55,918 nt of DNA from JAVBLV01 sp031553195 (GCA_031553195.1 JAVBLV010000068.1:1-55918), one strand, 5' to 3'. Shown: positions 21,483 to 30,787, counted from the first letter of the stretch. Numbers and translations: made by a program. The notes: generated from the sequence alone by a model not told the origin.

Positions 21483-23501
21483 ATGCGTTACGCAAAATAT
21501 TTACTTTTTCTTTTTGCTTCCTTATTGATTTTGCCGGCATGTTCAACAAAAAAGGAAGAAACCATTTCATCGCCCGATAATTCTATCGTTGTGGAATTTA
21601 ATCTGGATCGCTCCGGCGCTATGTTTTACTCTGTCTACAAATCGGGAAAAGAGATTATCTTACCTTCCCGTTTGGGTTTTGTGTTAAATGAAAATCGAAT
21701 GTTGGATTCCGGTTTCAGAATTACCCATATTACAAAATATCAAAAGCAGGAAGTTTGGAAACAAGTCTGGGGCACGAATAAAAATGTAACGGATAATCAC
21801 CGGGGAATGATTGTAAAACTGGAGAACCCATCAGGCATCCGGCTGGATATCGATTTTCGCGTATTTGACGACGGCGTTGGTTTTCGTTATATTTTTCCCG
21901 AACAAAAAAATTTAGATTCTCTTGTTATCTTCGAAGAAAAAACGCAGTTCCATATTGCCGGAAACCCCGAAACTTTTTGGACAATAGCAGATTACTATGC
22001 CAATTACGAAAAAATATTCAATCATACCCGTTTAAACGAGCTAAGTTTGGCTTCTACTCCCCTTACCATTCGCCGTCAGGATTCCATTCATTTGGCCATC
22101 CATGAAGCAGGCTTGTATGATTACGCCGATATGCATCTGAAAAATTCGGACAACATATTGCAAACCTCGCTGGTTCCGCGCAAAGACGGCTCCAAAGTCC
22201 GCTTAAAAACGCCTGCTCAAACGCCCTGGAGAATAATTATAATTACTCAAAACGCCAAAGAATTGATTGCTTCAAATTTACTTTTGAATTTGAATGAAAA
22301 ATGCAAAATTAAAAACGTTTCGTGGATAAAGCCGATGAAATATATCGGTATATGGTGGGGAATGCATTTGGGAACGCAAACCTGGATGCAAGGGAAACGG
22401 CATGGAGCTACTACCGAAAATACCATCCGGCATATTGATTTTGCCAAGGCGCATAATATACAGGCAGTGGTTATTGAAGGCTGGAATACCGGTTGGGAAA
22501 ACTGGGGAAAGCCGGAAGCATTCGATTTTCGAACCCCCTACCCTGATTATGATTTGGAAAAAATTGCGCAATATGCCAGGGGAAAAGGAATCGAATTAAT
22601 TATGCATCACGAAACCGGCGGCGATATAGCCGCTTACGAACAAAAAATGGACTCGGCATTCTCTCTGTGCAAAAAATTAGGCATTAAAGCGTTGAAGACC
22701 GGATATGCCGGAAGTATTTCCAATGGAGAATATCATCATAGCCAACCCGTGGTAAGGCATTATCAGAAAGTAGTTGAAAAAGCGGCGGATTACGGTATTA
22801 TGCTGGATGTACACGAACCCATTAAACCAACGGGTATTTGCCGCGCCTACCCTAATCTGATGACAGGGGAAGCTGTCCGGGGAATGGAATGGGAAGCCTG
22901 GAGCGAAGGCAATTCTCCTTCGCATACGGTCATGATTCCTTTTGTACGGGGTTTGGCGGGACCGGTAGATTACACGCCCTGCATTTTCGATATTCTATAT
23001 AATAATTCAAAAAACGGACGGATTGCATGGAATTGTCCCCAGGAAAATTTATCAAAAACAAGAGTGCATAGCACGCTTTGCCATCAACTGGCTTTATTGG
23101 TCGTACTGTATTCGCCCATGCAAATGCTTAGCGATTTGCCCGAAAATTACGAAAACCACCCTGCATTCCGGTTTGCCGAAGCGCTCAATCTCGATTTTGA
23201 CAGCAGTATTGTATTAAATGCTGAAATCGGCGAATATCTTACCATTGCGCGCAAAGCAGGAAACGAATGGTTTTTGGGAAGTATTACCAACGAAAGCAAA
23301 CGCAGTTTAAACATTTCACTTTCTTTCTTAGATAAAAAGACAACCTACAAAGCCGAAATTTATCGAGACGCGGACAATGCCGATTGGATCAATAATCCGA
23401 CTGCCTATGTTATAGAAAATATTCAAGTGAATAACCAATCTCATTTAACCTTAAACTTAGCCGCTGGGGGCGGACTGGCAATCCGGTTTGTGAAAATGTA
23501 A
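21483..23501 (+). CDS. GH97 family alpha-glucosidase-like lipoprotein (SusB type)
   Basis: This 672-aa lipoprotein has a signal peptide with lipobox LPAC (Cys20), so it is likely anchored facing the periplasm or cell surface. It matches glycoside hydrolase family 97: an N-terminal beta-sandwich, a (beta/alpha)8 barrel from about 270, and a C-terminal beta domain. Glutamates characteristic of the inverting, SusB-like branch are visible: Glu377 in MHHETGG, Glu445 in DVHEPIKPTG and Glu469 in GMEWEAW. The segment KTGYAG lacks the aspartate used as nucleophile by retaining GH97 enzymes. Family members hydrolyse alpha-glucosides from starch-like substrates using calcium. No susC/susD or other polysaccharide-utilisation genes lie next to it, so the substrate is inferred only from the family. 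Confidence 0.9.
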   Translation: MRYAKYLLFLFASLLILPACSTKKEETISSPDNSIVVEFNLDRSGAMFYSVYKSGKEIILPSRLGFVLNENRMLDSGFRITHITKYQKQEVWKQVWGTNKNVTDNHRGMIVKLENPSGIRLDIDFRVFDDGVGFRYIFPEQKNLDSLVIFEEKTQFHIAGNPETFWTIADYYANYEKIFNHTRLNELSLASTPLTIRRQDSIHLAIHEAGLYDYADMHLKNSDNILQTSLVPRKDGSKVRLKTPAQTPWRIIIITQNAKELIASNLLLNLNEKCKIKNVSWIKPMKYIGIWWGMHLGTQTWMQGKRHGATTENTIRHIDFAKAHNIQAVVIEGWNTGWENWGKPEAFDFRTPYPDYDLEKIAQYARGKGIELIMHHETGGDIAAYEQKMDSAFSLCKKLGIKALKTGYAGSISNGEYHHSQPVVRHYQKVVEKAADYGIMLDVHEPIKPTGICRAYPNLMTGEAVRGMEWEAWSEGNSPSHTVMIPFVRGLAGPVDYTPCIFDILYNNSKNGRIAWNCPQENLSKTRVHSTLCHQLALLVVLYSPMQMLSDLPENYENHPAFRFAEALNLDFDSSIVLNAEIGEYLTIARKAGNEWFLGSITNESKRSLNISLSFLDKKTTYKAEIYRDADNADWINNPTAYVIENIQVNNQSHLTLNLAAGGGLAIRFVKM

Positions 23502-23599
23502 ACAAGTTGCTAAAAGGTAATGACGCCGAAAATAGTTGCCATTTTCGTTCGCTTCAAAATTGGGGTATTTTCCTTGGAGCCTCTCCCCTCCCCTTTTTA

Positions 23600-24706
23600 T
23601 CATCGAGGCATTTTTGATTGTTTCGAGGCGAAATGCTTCGAATCGCCATGCTCATGATAGGCAATTTCGCATCCAACGGCTTTAACCGCCTGTTCCAAAT
23701 ATTGATGATAAGTAATGGCATCGTCTTCCGTAACCGCTTTATTCTGGTATAGGAAATAATTTTCGCGATACCTTTGCGGCGTTAAATTAGGCATTATGAT
23801 ATTGGCCCCGATAACCAAAGCCTGTTCTCTTGCCGAGGGGTTCAGGGTTTGCAAAGCCGTCGTAGCGGCAATGTTTATATCTTTCATCAGAATACGCAAA
23901 CAGGCAACCATTTTCAGGGCCAGTTGCAGGCGTTCCGTTTGCGGGAGAAGAGATTCTCTGCTTGCGTACAGAGGCGTTTGTTCATGTTCTATGTAGGGGC
24001 CCATGCCGACCATATCAATATCCGTTTTCTGAAAAAACAGCAAGTCGTCCGCCAAGTCCGGAATCGTTTGAAAAGGCAGCCCGATCATTACTCCCGTCCC
24101 CGTTTGATAACCTGTTTTCTTCAACAATTCAATTGCTTCCAAACGTTTCTCATACAAATGATTTTCATCTAAAGGATGTATTTTTTCGAACAGTTCTTTA
24201 TTGGAAGTTTCTATGCGCAACAAATAACGTTTTGCCCCCGAATCAAACCATTTTCTATACGTCGCTTCGCTTTGTTCTCCAAGAGATAAAGTGATGCCTA
24301 TCGTATTTCCTGTTTCTTTGTGAATTCTTTCTATCAGACGGGCAATCGTATCCGTAAATTTCGGACTCGACAATTCTCCCGACTGTATAACCATAGAACC
24401 ATATCCATGTTCCTGCACAAATTTGGCCGCCTGAATAACTTCCTCCTCTGTAACAGTATACCGGAAAACAGATGCGTTTCCTGAACGAATGCCGCAATAA
24501 TAACAATCTTTTCCGCAGTAATTGGAATATTCGACCAATCCGCGCAAGTAAACTTTCTTCCCTGCAAATTGTCCTCTTATTTCAGCGGCTTTTTCGAAAA
24601 GAGCCGCTAATTCTTCCCCTTGCGAAGAAAGCATCCGCACCAGATCTTCCTTCGAAAAATTTTGCTGATCAAGTAATTCTGCAAAACTTTTCACAAATGA
24701 ACTCAT
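23600..24706 (-). CDS. hydE: [FeFe]-hydrogenase H-cluster radical SAM maturase HydE
   Basis: This 368-aa radical SAM enzyme takes part in building the H-cluster of [FeFe]-hydrogenase. The radical SAM cysteine motif CxxxCxxC is seen as CGKDCYYC at about residues 64-71, preceded by VYLRGLVEYSNY. The following RSGN and the TGTGVMIGLPFQT segment fit HydE rather than biotin synthase, as does the length. The start gives a normal N-terminal helical region (SFAELLDQQNFS). HydF, HydG and the hydrogenase are not in this window, so they must lie elsewhere. Presence implies hydrogen metabolism in an anaerobe. It converges with the GH97 gene and follows recN on the same strand, 209 bases downstream. Confidence 0.9.
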   Translation of the reverse strand: MSSFVKSFAELLDQQNFSKEDLVRMLSSQGEELAALFEKAAEIRGQFAGKKVYLRGLVEYSNYCGKDCYYCGIRSGNASVFRYTVTEEEVIQAAKFVQEHGYGSMVIQSGELSSPKFTDTIARLIERIHKETGNTIGITLSLGEQSEATYRKWFDSGAKRYLLRIETSNKELFEKIHPLDENHLYEKRLEAIELLKKTGYQTGTGVMIGLPFQTIPDLADDLLFFQKTDIDMVGMGPYIEHEQTPLYASRESLLPQTERLQLALKMVACLRILMKDINIAATTALQTLNPSAREQALVIGANIIMPNLTPQRYRENYFLYQNKAVTEDDAITYHQYLEQAVKAVGCEIAYHEHGDSKHFASKQSKMPR

Positions 24707-24914
24707 ATTTAAAATTGTATTAATTCTATTTTCCGATTAAAATTTCAACCACAAGGTTTCACGGATTTCAGATAACTCTTGCAAAATTTGCAGCACAAAA
24801 AGATTGTTGCATTTTGCAGGATTCTTTGTATTAACGGATTTTCAACCCATGCTTGTAACAAATAAGAAAACGAAAGTATCTCTCCAATATTATGATTCAA
24901 AAATCGGGGTATAA

Positions 24915-26576
24915 CTATTTAATGTTCATTAGCTCCTTCGCCATGGCAACGGCCGGCAAACTGGGAATACTCTCGGAAGAAAGCATTTTTGCCAGTTCTT
25001 CTATTCGTTCCTCTCTGTTTAGAGAAGAAATGACGGAAAGCGTTGCGCCGTTCTCAATTTGTTTGTATACCTTATAATGATTACCGGCCTTAGCCGCTAT
25101 CTGAGGCAAATGAGTAATCGCAATTACCTGCATGTTTTCCGACATTTGTTGCATAATACCGCCTACCTTTCCTGCTATATCGCCCGAAACGCCGCTGTCG
25201 ATCTCGTCAAAAATAATGGTCGGCAAAAGCGTTTTTCGGGTAATTAACGATTTCAAAGCCAACATCAATCTGGATAATTCTCCACCCGACGCAATTTTTC
25301 CAATCGACGCTTTTGTCCCTCCCGCATTGGCGTTGAAAAGAAAAGAAACCACATCCTTTCCTTGGGGTAAAAAAGTATCGGAAGTTTCCATAGAAACAGA
25401 AAACTGCGCATGGGGCATTCCCAAAAGAGCTAAGAGAGGAAGAATTTGCGACTCTAATTTCCCCGCCGATATTTTCCGTTCGGCGCTTAATTCATTTGCC
25501 GAAGCAGATAGTTGATCCTCCGCTTCGTTCAGCAAATGCCCTAATTTTTGAATGATTTCATCGGAATTTTTAATGTTTTGAAGCTTATCGTCCAAATCGC
25601 TCTGAATGGCAAGTAACTCTGCAACAGTATTTACATGATGCTTCTTTTGCAAACGATAAATCAAATCCAAACGTAAATTAACGCGCTCGAATTCTTCTTC
25701 AGAAAAATGAATTTCCTCGTTAAGCGAAGCCACTTCGTTAGAAATATCTTTTAACTCAATCAAACAGGAATTTATGCGTTCGCTTAACGAAGTAAGAGCC
25801 GGATGAAAATTCAATAATTTCGAAAATATATTTTTTACTGCGTTTAATTGGGGACTTATTGCAAATTCACTTTCATTAAGCAGATTTTCTATTTGCGACA
25901 ATCCCGTTTTAATATTTTCGGCATTATTCAGGATGACTAGCTGATTCTCGAGCAATTCCTGTTCATTTTCCTGTAAATCGACTTCGTTCAATTCATTAAA
26001 AAGAAATTCAAAATAATCGAGTTCCTGCTTATTTTTAGCGTCAGATTCCTTCAAGAAATCCAATTCTTTCTGTATTTTTTTATACTTCTGATACCGTTCT
26101 GCATATTGTTGTTTCAACAAAAGCTTGTCAGTAAACAAATCCAACAGTTCGAGCTGAAATCCGGACTCTCCCAACGTTAAAGTCTTGTGTTGAGAATGAA
26201 TGTCAATCAGCCGTTCGCCCAATGATTTTATCAATAACAACGAAACCGGCGTGTCATTAATAAAAGCCCTGGACTTTCCATTAGGCGTAATCTCCCTACG
26301 GAGAATACAAAGGCTTTCATAATCAAGATCGTTTTCTACAAAAAAAGACTTCATATCCAATCCCGAGATATCGAATGCGCCTTCTACAATGCATTTTTTA
26401 TCCTTATCTAAAAGTACGGCCATATCGGCGCGCTGTCCGAGAATCAAGCCTAAAGCGCCTAGAATGATCGATTTTCCCGCTCCCGTTTCTCCTGTTATAG
26501 CAGAAAAACCCCCGGAAAAGGAAATATTCAAGCTTTTTATCAATGCATAATTTTCTATGACAAGATGTTGTAACAT
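24915..26576 (-). CDS. recN: DNA repair ATPase RecN
   Basis: This 553-aa SMC-like protein acts in recombinational repair of double-strand breaks. The Walker A motif GETGAGKS is at about residues 28-35 after the typical start MLQHLVIENYALI. Two coiled-coil stretches follow (about 150-210 and 270-370), then the ABC signature region near IASGGELSRLMLALK, the Walker B IIFDEIDSG and the final ITHLPQIAA. Length and layout match the family. The upstream spacer carries a small tandem repeat. Confidence 0.95.
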   Translation of the reverse strand: MLQHLVIENYALIKSLNISFSGGFSAITGETGAGKSIILGALGLILGQRADMAVLLDKDKKCIVEGAFDISGLDMKSFFVENDLDYESLCILRREITPNGKSRAFINDTPVSLLLIKSLGERLIDIHSQHKTLTLGESGFQLELLDLFTDKLLLKQQYAERYQKYKKIQKELDFLKESDAKNKQELDYFEFLFNELNEVDLQENEQELLENQLVILNNAENIKTGLSQIENLLNESEFAISPQLNAVKNIFSKLLNFHPALTSLSERINSCLIELKDISNEVASLNEEIHFSEEEFERVNLRLDLIYRLQKKHHVNTVAELLAIQSDLDDKLQNIKNSDEIIQKLGHLLNEAEDQLSASANELSAERKISAGKLESQILPLLALLGMPHAQFSVSMETSDTFLPQGKDVVSFLFNANAGGTKASIGKIASGGELSRLMLALKSLITRKTLLPTIIFDEIDSGVSGDIAGKVGGIMQQMSENMQVIAITHLPQIAAKAGNHYKVYKQIENGATLSVISSLNREERIEELAKMLSSESIPSLPAVAMAKELMNIK

Positions 26577-26607
26577 AACTCGAAAAGTTTAGGGTTTGTA
26601 TCGTTTA

Positions 26608-26694
26608 TGCGTTGTAATGTTCTGCGCTCTACGTTCACGCGTTACAACGTTCTGCGTTTTTACATTCATGCGTTCTAACGTTTGCGTTTACACG
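26608..26694. repeat. About three imperfect 30-bp tandem repeats
   Basis: Units start at 26608, 26638 and 26669 (30, 31 and 26 bp). Each has the pattern T/CGCGTT-TAAC/T-GTT-TGCG followed by TAC-TTCA. The array fills most of the spacer between the FAH-fold gene and recN, upstream of recN on its coding strand. Confidence 0.7.
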
Positions 26695-26730
26695 TTTAAA
26701 ATTCTCCTACGCTCTTACTCTCTTATATTC

Positions 26731-27345
26731 TTACTTGATAGAACATTGTAACATCAAGCGGTCTTCCAAGTATGCCTCCAGATTATCGCCTATTTTTACG
26801 GCTCCTATTCCCGCCGGCGTTCCTGTATAGATAAGATCGCCTATTTTCAATGTCATAAACCTCGATACATAAGCAATTAGCTTATCCGCGCCATATATCA
26901 TTTGAGAGGAATTAGCCTTTTGCACTTTTTCCTTGTTCTTAAGTAAATAATAATCCAGGTCGTCAATCGATTTCCCCAAACTTTCCAGAGTTACAAAAGG
27001 GCTTAACGCCGCCGATGAGTCAAAACCTTTCGATAATGCCCAAGGCAATCCTTTCTCTTTGGCCTTTTGTTGCAAATCGCGGGCGGTAAAATCAATTCCC
27101 AGGGCAACTTCATTATAATACTTATAAGCAAAGCGTTCCTGGATATTTTTTCCCAACCGGTTTATCTTTACCACTAATTCCAATTCATAATGTATGTTCC
27201 GAGAAAAATCGGGATAATAAAAAGGATTATTTTTAAGTAAAAGCGCCGAATCGGGTTTCAAGAAAAACATAGGTTCTTCCGGAACTTCTTCATACAATTC
27301 ATTAGCATGTTCCGTATAGTTTTTTCCAAAACAAATAATTTTCAT
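26731..27345 (-). CDS. Fumarylacetoacetate hydrolase-fold enzyme
   Basis: This is a 204-aa protein of the FAH / 2-hydroxyhepta-2,4-diene-1,7-dioate isomerase superfamily, which acts on beta-diketo acids or decarboxylates oxaloacetate-like substrates with a divalent metal. Seen: the metal-binding acidic pair in HYELELVV, the aspartate in GIDFTARDLQ, and the conserved GDLIYTGTPAGIG near the C-terminus. I start it at 27345 (MKIICFGKNY); an in-frame upstream extension to 27423 is possible but encodes an implausible leader from a short TTGAATGA repeat. The specific substrate cannot be told. Confidence 0.85.
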   Translation of the reverse strand: MKIICFGKNYTEHANELYEEVPEEPMFFLKPDSALLLKNNPFYYPDFSRNIHYELELVVKINRLGKNIQERFAYKYYNEVALGIDFTARDLQQKAKEKGLPWALSKGFDSSAALSPFVTLESLGKSIDDLDYYLLKNKEKVQKANSSQMIYGADKLIAYVSRFMTLKIGDLIYTGTPAGIGAVKIGDNLEAYLEDRLMLQCSIK

Positions 27346-27805
27346 TCGATTATTTTCTATTTTGATCAAATTGAGAGCGAAGAGTTGAATGATTGAATGA
27401 TTGAATGATTTGCTACACGCCATTTCCTATTCCCCTATTCACATGACGCTCACTCATTAATTACTAATTGCTAGTTACTAAACTACTCATTCCCTACTCT
27501 CCACTCTCAATTTAAATAAGCCCTTTTCATATTTTTATTCTCCAATCATGGAACTTGTGTTAACTTTGCTCAAAAGTTTCCGCGTATGCAAAAGTACGGA
27601 AAGGAGTTGAAACAATAGTAACGCCAAACAAGTATAAATGAAAAGAATCTACTCTACTACCGTATCCGCTTTCTAAACGGAAGACTTACATTGTATGATT
27701 GTAATAAATTTTTGAACATGTTTGCTTTATAAACTCTAAAACTCATTTCTCATCAAATAATATAAACCCGTTTAACGCGCATTATTTAAACCTTTTACTT
27801 TAACT
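27346..27805. other. Intergenic spacer with 8-bp tandem repeat
   Basis: Divergent spacer of 460 bases. Three copies of TTGAATGA lie in tandem at 27385-27410. The rest is AT-rich; it must hold the promoters of the two flanking genes but no clean box pair is evident. Confidence 0.5.
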
Positions 27806-28462
27806 ATGAAAATCCTCGAACAATATTTACATCCCGACATAGAAAATTATTCTGCAACCCATACCTCGCCCGAAGATTCGATTATGCAAGCCATCAACCG
27901 TAAGACACATCTTCAACAACTGCGCCCCCGCATGTTGAGCGGCGCCTATCAGGGGAAATTGCTCGAAATGTTAAGTCATATGATACGTCCAAAAAAAATA
28001 CTTGAAGTAGGGACTTACGTGGGGTATTCGGCCATTTGCCTGACTAAAGGATTAACAGAAAACGGGATGCTCCACACCATAGAGGTTGATGAAGAATTGG
28101 AAGAATGCATTCTGGAAAATTTCAGACAAGCAAATGTGCAGGACAAAATAAGACTCCATATAGGAAATGCAATGGATATTATTCCTACGCTGCCGGAAAG
28201 TTTTGATCTTAGCTTTATCGATGCAGATAAAATCAACTACCTGAATTATTATGAATTGATTCTGGAAAAAACGCGTCCGGGCGGCTTTATTCTTGCCGAT
28301 AATATTCTCTGGAACGGAAAGGTTTTGTACGAACAACCTTCGGGAGACAAAGAAAGCGCTGTTCTAAAGGCTTTTAATGACCGAATTCAAAACGACGACC
28401 GCGTTGAAAATATTTTACTCCCTATTCGAGACGGTTTAATGCTGGCAAGAAAAGTAGAATAA
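27806..28462 (+). CDS. SAM-dependent O-methyltransferase (family 3)
   Basis: This 218-aa soluble enzyme transfers a methyl group from S-adenosylmethionine to a hydroxyl of a small molecule, as catechol/caffeoyl-CoA O-methyltransferase relatives do. Seen: the SAM-binding motif ILEVGTYVGYSAICL (about 70-84), the acidic TIEVDEE that would bind the ribose, the metal-binding FIDADKINYLNYY, and ILADNILWNG. The length is typical. The natural acceptor is unknown. It is the first gene after a divergent spacer and is followed by the fldA promoter region. Confidence 0.9.
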   Translation: MKILEQYLHPDIENYSATHTSPEDSIMQAINRKTHLQQLRPRMLSGAYQGKLLEMLSHMIRPKKILEVGTYVGYSAICLTKGLTENGMLHTIEVDEELEECILENFRQANVQDKIRLHIGNAMDIIPTLPESFDLSFIDADKINYLNYYELILEKTRPGGFILADNILWNGKVLYEQPSGDKESAVLKAFNDRIQNDDRVENILLPIRDGLMLARKVE

Positions 28463-28571
28463 TCTATTCTATATTGACCGCTCTCAACAAACTATTGATT
28501 TTAAAGCGTTTTTCTTTGATTTATTTGCGAATTTAAACAGAATGACAACCTCTAATGTTTTATTATTAGTT

Positions 28572-28705
28572 TGAGGCTGAAAAATCCCTAAAATATGCGA
28601 TTGCAGATTTGTATAGGCGTCTCTAATTTTGCAAATAACATATTTTGATTGCTTCAATCAAAAAGACAATGTTAATGTATTAATAACAAGTAATATAAAA
28701 TCAAT
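28572..28705 (+). promoter_or_regulatory. fldA promoter region with conserved palindrome
   Basis: This leader is duplicated at 9019-9144. A likely -7 box TAATTTTG lies near 28622 with a TTG 23 bases upstream. About 20 bases further on is a near-perfect operator-like palindrome, TTTTGATTG-CTT-CAATCAAAA. In the duplicate the outer arms TTTTGAT/ATCAAAA are kept although neighbours differ. Flavodoxins are commonly induced by iron limitation, so a regulator site is plausible; which regulator is unknown. Confidence 0.55.
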
Positions 28706-29215
28706 ATGAAAAAAATAGGCTTATTTTACGGTTCATCTTCCGGCAACACAAAAAGTGTAGCGGAATCAATCGCCCAAGGTTTGGGTATTGATAAAAGTAA
28801 TGTTTTTGATATTTCCAAAGCCGCGCCCGAAATATTGCTTAACTACGATGTATTGGTTCTCGGCTCATCTACTTGGGGCGTAGGCGATTTACAAGACGAT
28901 TGGGAAGGTTTTATCGGTAAATTCGAAAAAATGAATTTGTCAGGAAAAAAAGTAGCTGTTTTTGGGACAGGAGATTCTTCTACCTATTCCGACACCTTCT
29001 GCGACGCGGTAGGCATTATTGCCGACGCGGCGGAAAAAACAGGCGCTACGCTTATTGGACAAGGAGTAGATACGTCAAGTTATTCTTTCGACAGCTCAAA
29101 AGCTGAGAGAGACGGCGCCTTTTGCGGACTACCATTAGATGAAGACAATGAATCATCCAAAACCAAAGAACGTATTGGGCATTGGGTGGAGCAACTGAAA
29201 ATGGAATTTGCTTAG
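28706..29215 (+). CDS. fldA: Flavodoxin (long-chain)
   Basis: This 169-aa FMN-binding electron carrier substitutes for ferredoxin, typically under low iron. Seen: the phosphate-binding loop YGSSSGNTKSVAE near residues 8-20, the first isoalloxazine loop SSTWGVGDLQDDW, and the second FGTGDSSTYSDTFCDAVG. The stop codon TAG lies within the TTAG end of a MITE-like element at 29212, so the last codon and stop were set by that insertion or by its target preference. It is followed by the DUF2023 gene, its usual neighbour in Bacteroidales as far as I recall. Likely partners include pyruvate:ferredoxin oxidoreductase and hydrogenase. Confidence 0.95.
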   Translation: MKKIGLFYGSSSGNTKSVAESIAQGLGIDKSNVFDISKAAPEILLNYDVLVLGSSTWGVGDLQDDWEGFIGKFEKMNLSGKKVAVFGTGDSSTYSDTFCDAVGIIADAAEKTGATLIGQGVDTSSYSFDSSKAERDGAFCGLPLDEDNESSKTKERIGHWVEQLKMEFA

Positions 29216-29378
29216 AGGTCGTTTAAATTTTTATGGAAAAGATTTTGAGAGATAAAAATAGCGATTTTGCGGGCGGGGTTTTTTAAGAATAGTAGCGCTA
29301 TTTGGTAAAAATCCCGACAAAAAAGAGCATTTTTAGATCCAAAATACTTCATAGAAAAATTTTTAAACAAGCTCTTAA
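29212..29378. mobile_element. MITE-like element between fldA and the DUF2023 gene
   Basis: About 167 bp with imperfect terminal inverted repeats: TTAGAG-GTCGTTTAAA at the left, and at the right an end whose reverse complement reads TTAAGAG-CTTGTTTAAAAA. It carries no open frame. Ends TTAG and TTAA fit the YTAR target signature of IS5-like elements. Related ends occur at 50874-51039 and a partial copy at 8952-9005. No transposase is present in the window. Confidence 0.6.
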
Positions 29379-29400
29379 TTCGTTTAGAACAAATTTGTTT

Positions 29401-29736
29401 ATGGATAAATTGAAAGTTTTTTCTCATTTGGTTTATGAATGTAAAAAAGGCGTTCGCAGCGCTGCGCTTTGTACTCTGCAAAACGAATATCAGGAAATGG
29501 CGGTGTCGAAGTTGGATACAAATAAGATGGCTTACTTCATTTGTCCTGTAAACAACAGTAAAATTAATATCTTTTTTGGGACGAAAGTTTGTATTGATGT
29601 AATCAGCAGTTTTTGCAATAAACCATTAAACAAACTTTCGCCCGAAGAAGATTTTATGCTCGGCGCTATTTTAGGATACAGCATCTGCGAGCAGTGTAGA
29701 AGATATTGCAAGATGAGCAAGTATTCGCTTAATTGA
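29401..29736 (+). CDS. DUF2023 family protein
   Basis: This 111-aa small protein of unknown function starts at 29401 (MDKLKVFSHLVYECKKG). An upstream in-frame start at 29302 would read through the MITE-like element and is rejected. Family features seen are the KGVRSAALCTL segment and a C-terminal cysteine cluster in GYSICEQCRRYCKM. It directly follows fldA, separated by the inserted element, and the recurrent pairing with flavodoxin suggests a redox-linked role. That is inference from context; the cysteines could bind metal or act in disulfides. Confidence 0.75.
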   Translation: MDKLKVFSHLVYECKKGVRSAALCTLQNEYQEMAVSKLDTNKMAYFICPVNNSKINIFFGTKVCIDVISSFCNKPLNKLSPEEDFMLGAILGYSICEQCRRYCKMSKYSLN

Positions 29737-29750
29737 TTATTGTTGCTCGG

Positions 29751-29838
29751 ATTTTTCAGTGGAGAGTGGAAAATTGAGAGTTGAGAATTAACTATCTAAA
29801 CTATAAGCCATAAACTTTTAAGCTATAAGCCACAAACC
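29751..29838. repeat. Spacer repeats (CTATAAGCCAYAAAC)
   Basis: Two imperfect copies of CTATAAGCC-A-AAAC lie about 22 bases apart at roughly 29800-29835, beside a GAGAGTTGAGAATT motif that recurs in other spacers of this window (near 36245 and 44410). These are typical degenerate intergenic repeats. Confidence 0.4.
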
Positions 29839-30489
29839 CTAAACCTTCTTCTCTATACTTCTAACCACTTTATTAATTCTTTGTCTTTGAGAGTTTTTTT
29901 CCATTTCGGGCAGTCTTGCTTGAATTAATTTAATAAACAAATCCTTATTCGTTGAATTAATTGCAATCATTGATTTCTCTGCATACATAGGCAAATGCTT
30001 TGACGGACATGTTTTTAGTTGTTCCAGCAATAAAGGAAAAACTGTATTAGAATAATCAGAAAAACTTGATAGTTTTGCCAGTATTCCAACGCCATGGTCT
30101 TTTGTTATTACCGAACCTTTGTTTATTGTAGAAATAACTAAGGGTAATATTCCAAAAATCTCTTTATGCGCAATCATAGCAATAGAGTCCAACGCGGTCA
30201 TAGCGCCCCAAACCAAACGGTTATTTTTCGATTGCAATATATCCCCAAAAACACTGCAATAAGGCGCAATTAATCCTGCGGCGCCATGTTCGCCGATCTC
30301 ATATAAAACTTTAATACAATCATTTTGAATATTTGTATCTCTATTCTCTAAATTTTCAACAAGTTCCTTTATCCAATCTACTCGTTTAGAACGAATAATT
30401 TCCATAGCCAAATCTTCATTCGGCTTTTCATCTTTTCGATTGAGGCTTGTCGCTATTAAATTAATCACGCTTAAATCTTTGTTTATCAT
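29839..30489 (-). CDS. HEAT-repeat-like protein
   Basis: This 216-aa soluble all-helical protein has recurring helix pairs (KRVDWIKELVENLENRD, DCIKVLYEIGEHGAAGLI, RLVWGAMTALDSIAMIAHK, GVGILAKLSSFSDY) that look like HEAT or armadillo-type repeats, a fold used for protein binding. No catalytic motif is seen. It is monocistronic, with a strong hairpin upstream at 30504. Function unknown. Confidence 0.75.
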   Translation of the reverse strand: MINKDLSVINLIATSLNRKDEKPNEDLAMEIIRSKRVDWIKELVENLENRDTNIQNDCIKVLYEIGEHGAAGLIAPYCSVFGDILQSKNNRLVWGAMTALDSIAMIAHKEIFGILPLVISTINKGSVITKDHGVGILAKLSSFSDYSNTVFPLLLEQLKTCPSKHLPMYAEKSMIAINSTNKDLFIKLIQARLPEMEKNSQRQRINKVVRSIEKKV

Positions 30490-30503
30490 TGCTTAATCTA
30501 TCT

Positions 30504-30539
30504 AATTGAGGGGGTGACTTAAAGTCATCCCCCTCAATT
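30504..30539. terminator. GC-rich hairpin in the spacer upstream of the HEAT-like gene
   Basis: Arms AATTGAGGGGG (30504-30514) and CCCCCTCAATT (30529-30539) pair perfectly, with an inner TGACT/AGTCA pair and one bulged base. It lies just 15 bases upstream of the gene's start codon, so it may be a leader structure or operator rather than a terminator. Confidence 0.5.
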
Positions 30540-30725
30540 CCTTGCTACGTTCAGATAAAATAATTCATATTCAGAATATCAAAATAACACCTTATTTTCA
30601 CAACATTTATTATGCTGATTAAATTTATTTCAACATACTGTGTTAATATCTATTTTAGGATCATAGTTACAGCGCATTAATAAGAAAAAAATTTTTGAAA
30701 TAACAGGAAAATAAATCTAAGTTTT

Positions 30726-30787
30726 GCAAAGTTTTTCCTTGTATTTCGGCAAAACTTTGCCAGATAGGATAGGATGTCTTACTTTTG
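30726..30787 (+). promoter_or_regulatory. Promoter and overlapping inverted repeat of the acetate transporter
   Basis: A Bacteroidetes-type promoter is visible: -33 box TTTG at 30756-30759, 20-bp spacer, -7 box TACTTTTG at 30780-30787. A 10-bp inverted repeat, GCAAAGTTTT (30726-30735) and AAAACTTTGC (30751-30760), overlaps the -33 box, so a bound regulator would compete with or contact the polymerase. The remaining leader to the ATG is about 140 bases. Confidence 0.6.

Noticed and set aside
21483..23501. Part of a polysaccharide utilisation locus
   Set aside because: No SusC/SusD pair, sensor or other glycoside hydrolase is adjacent.
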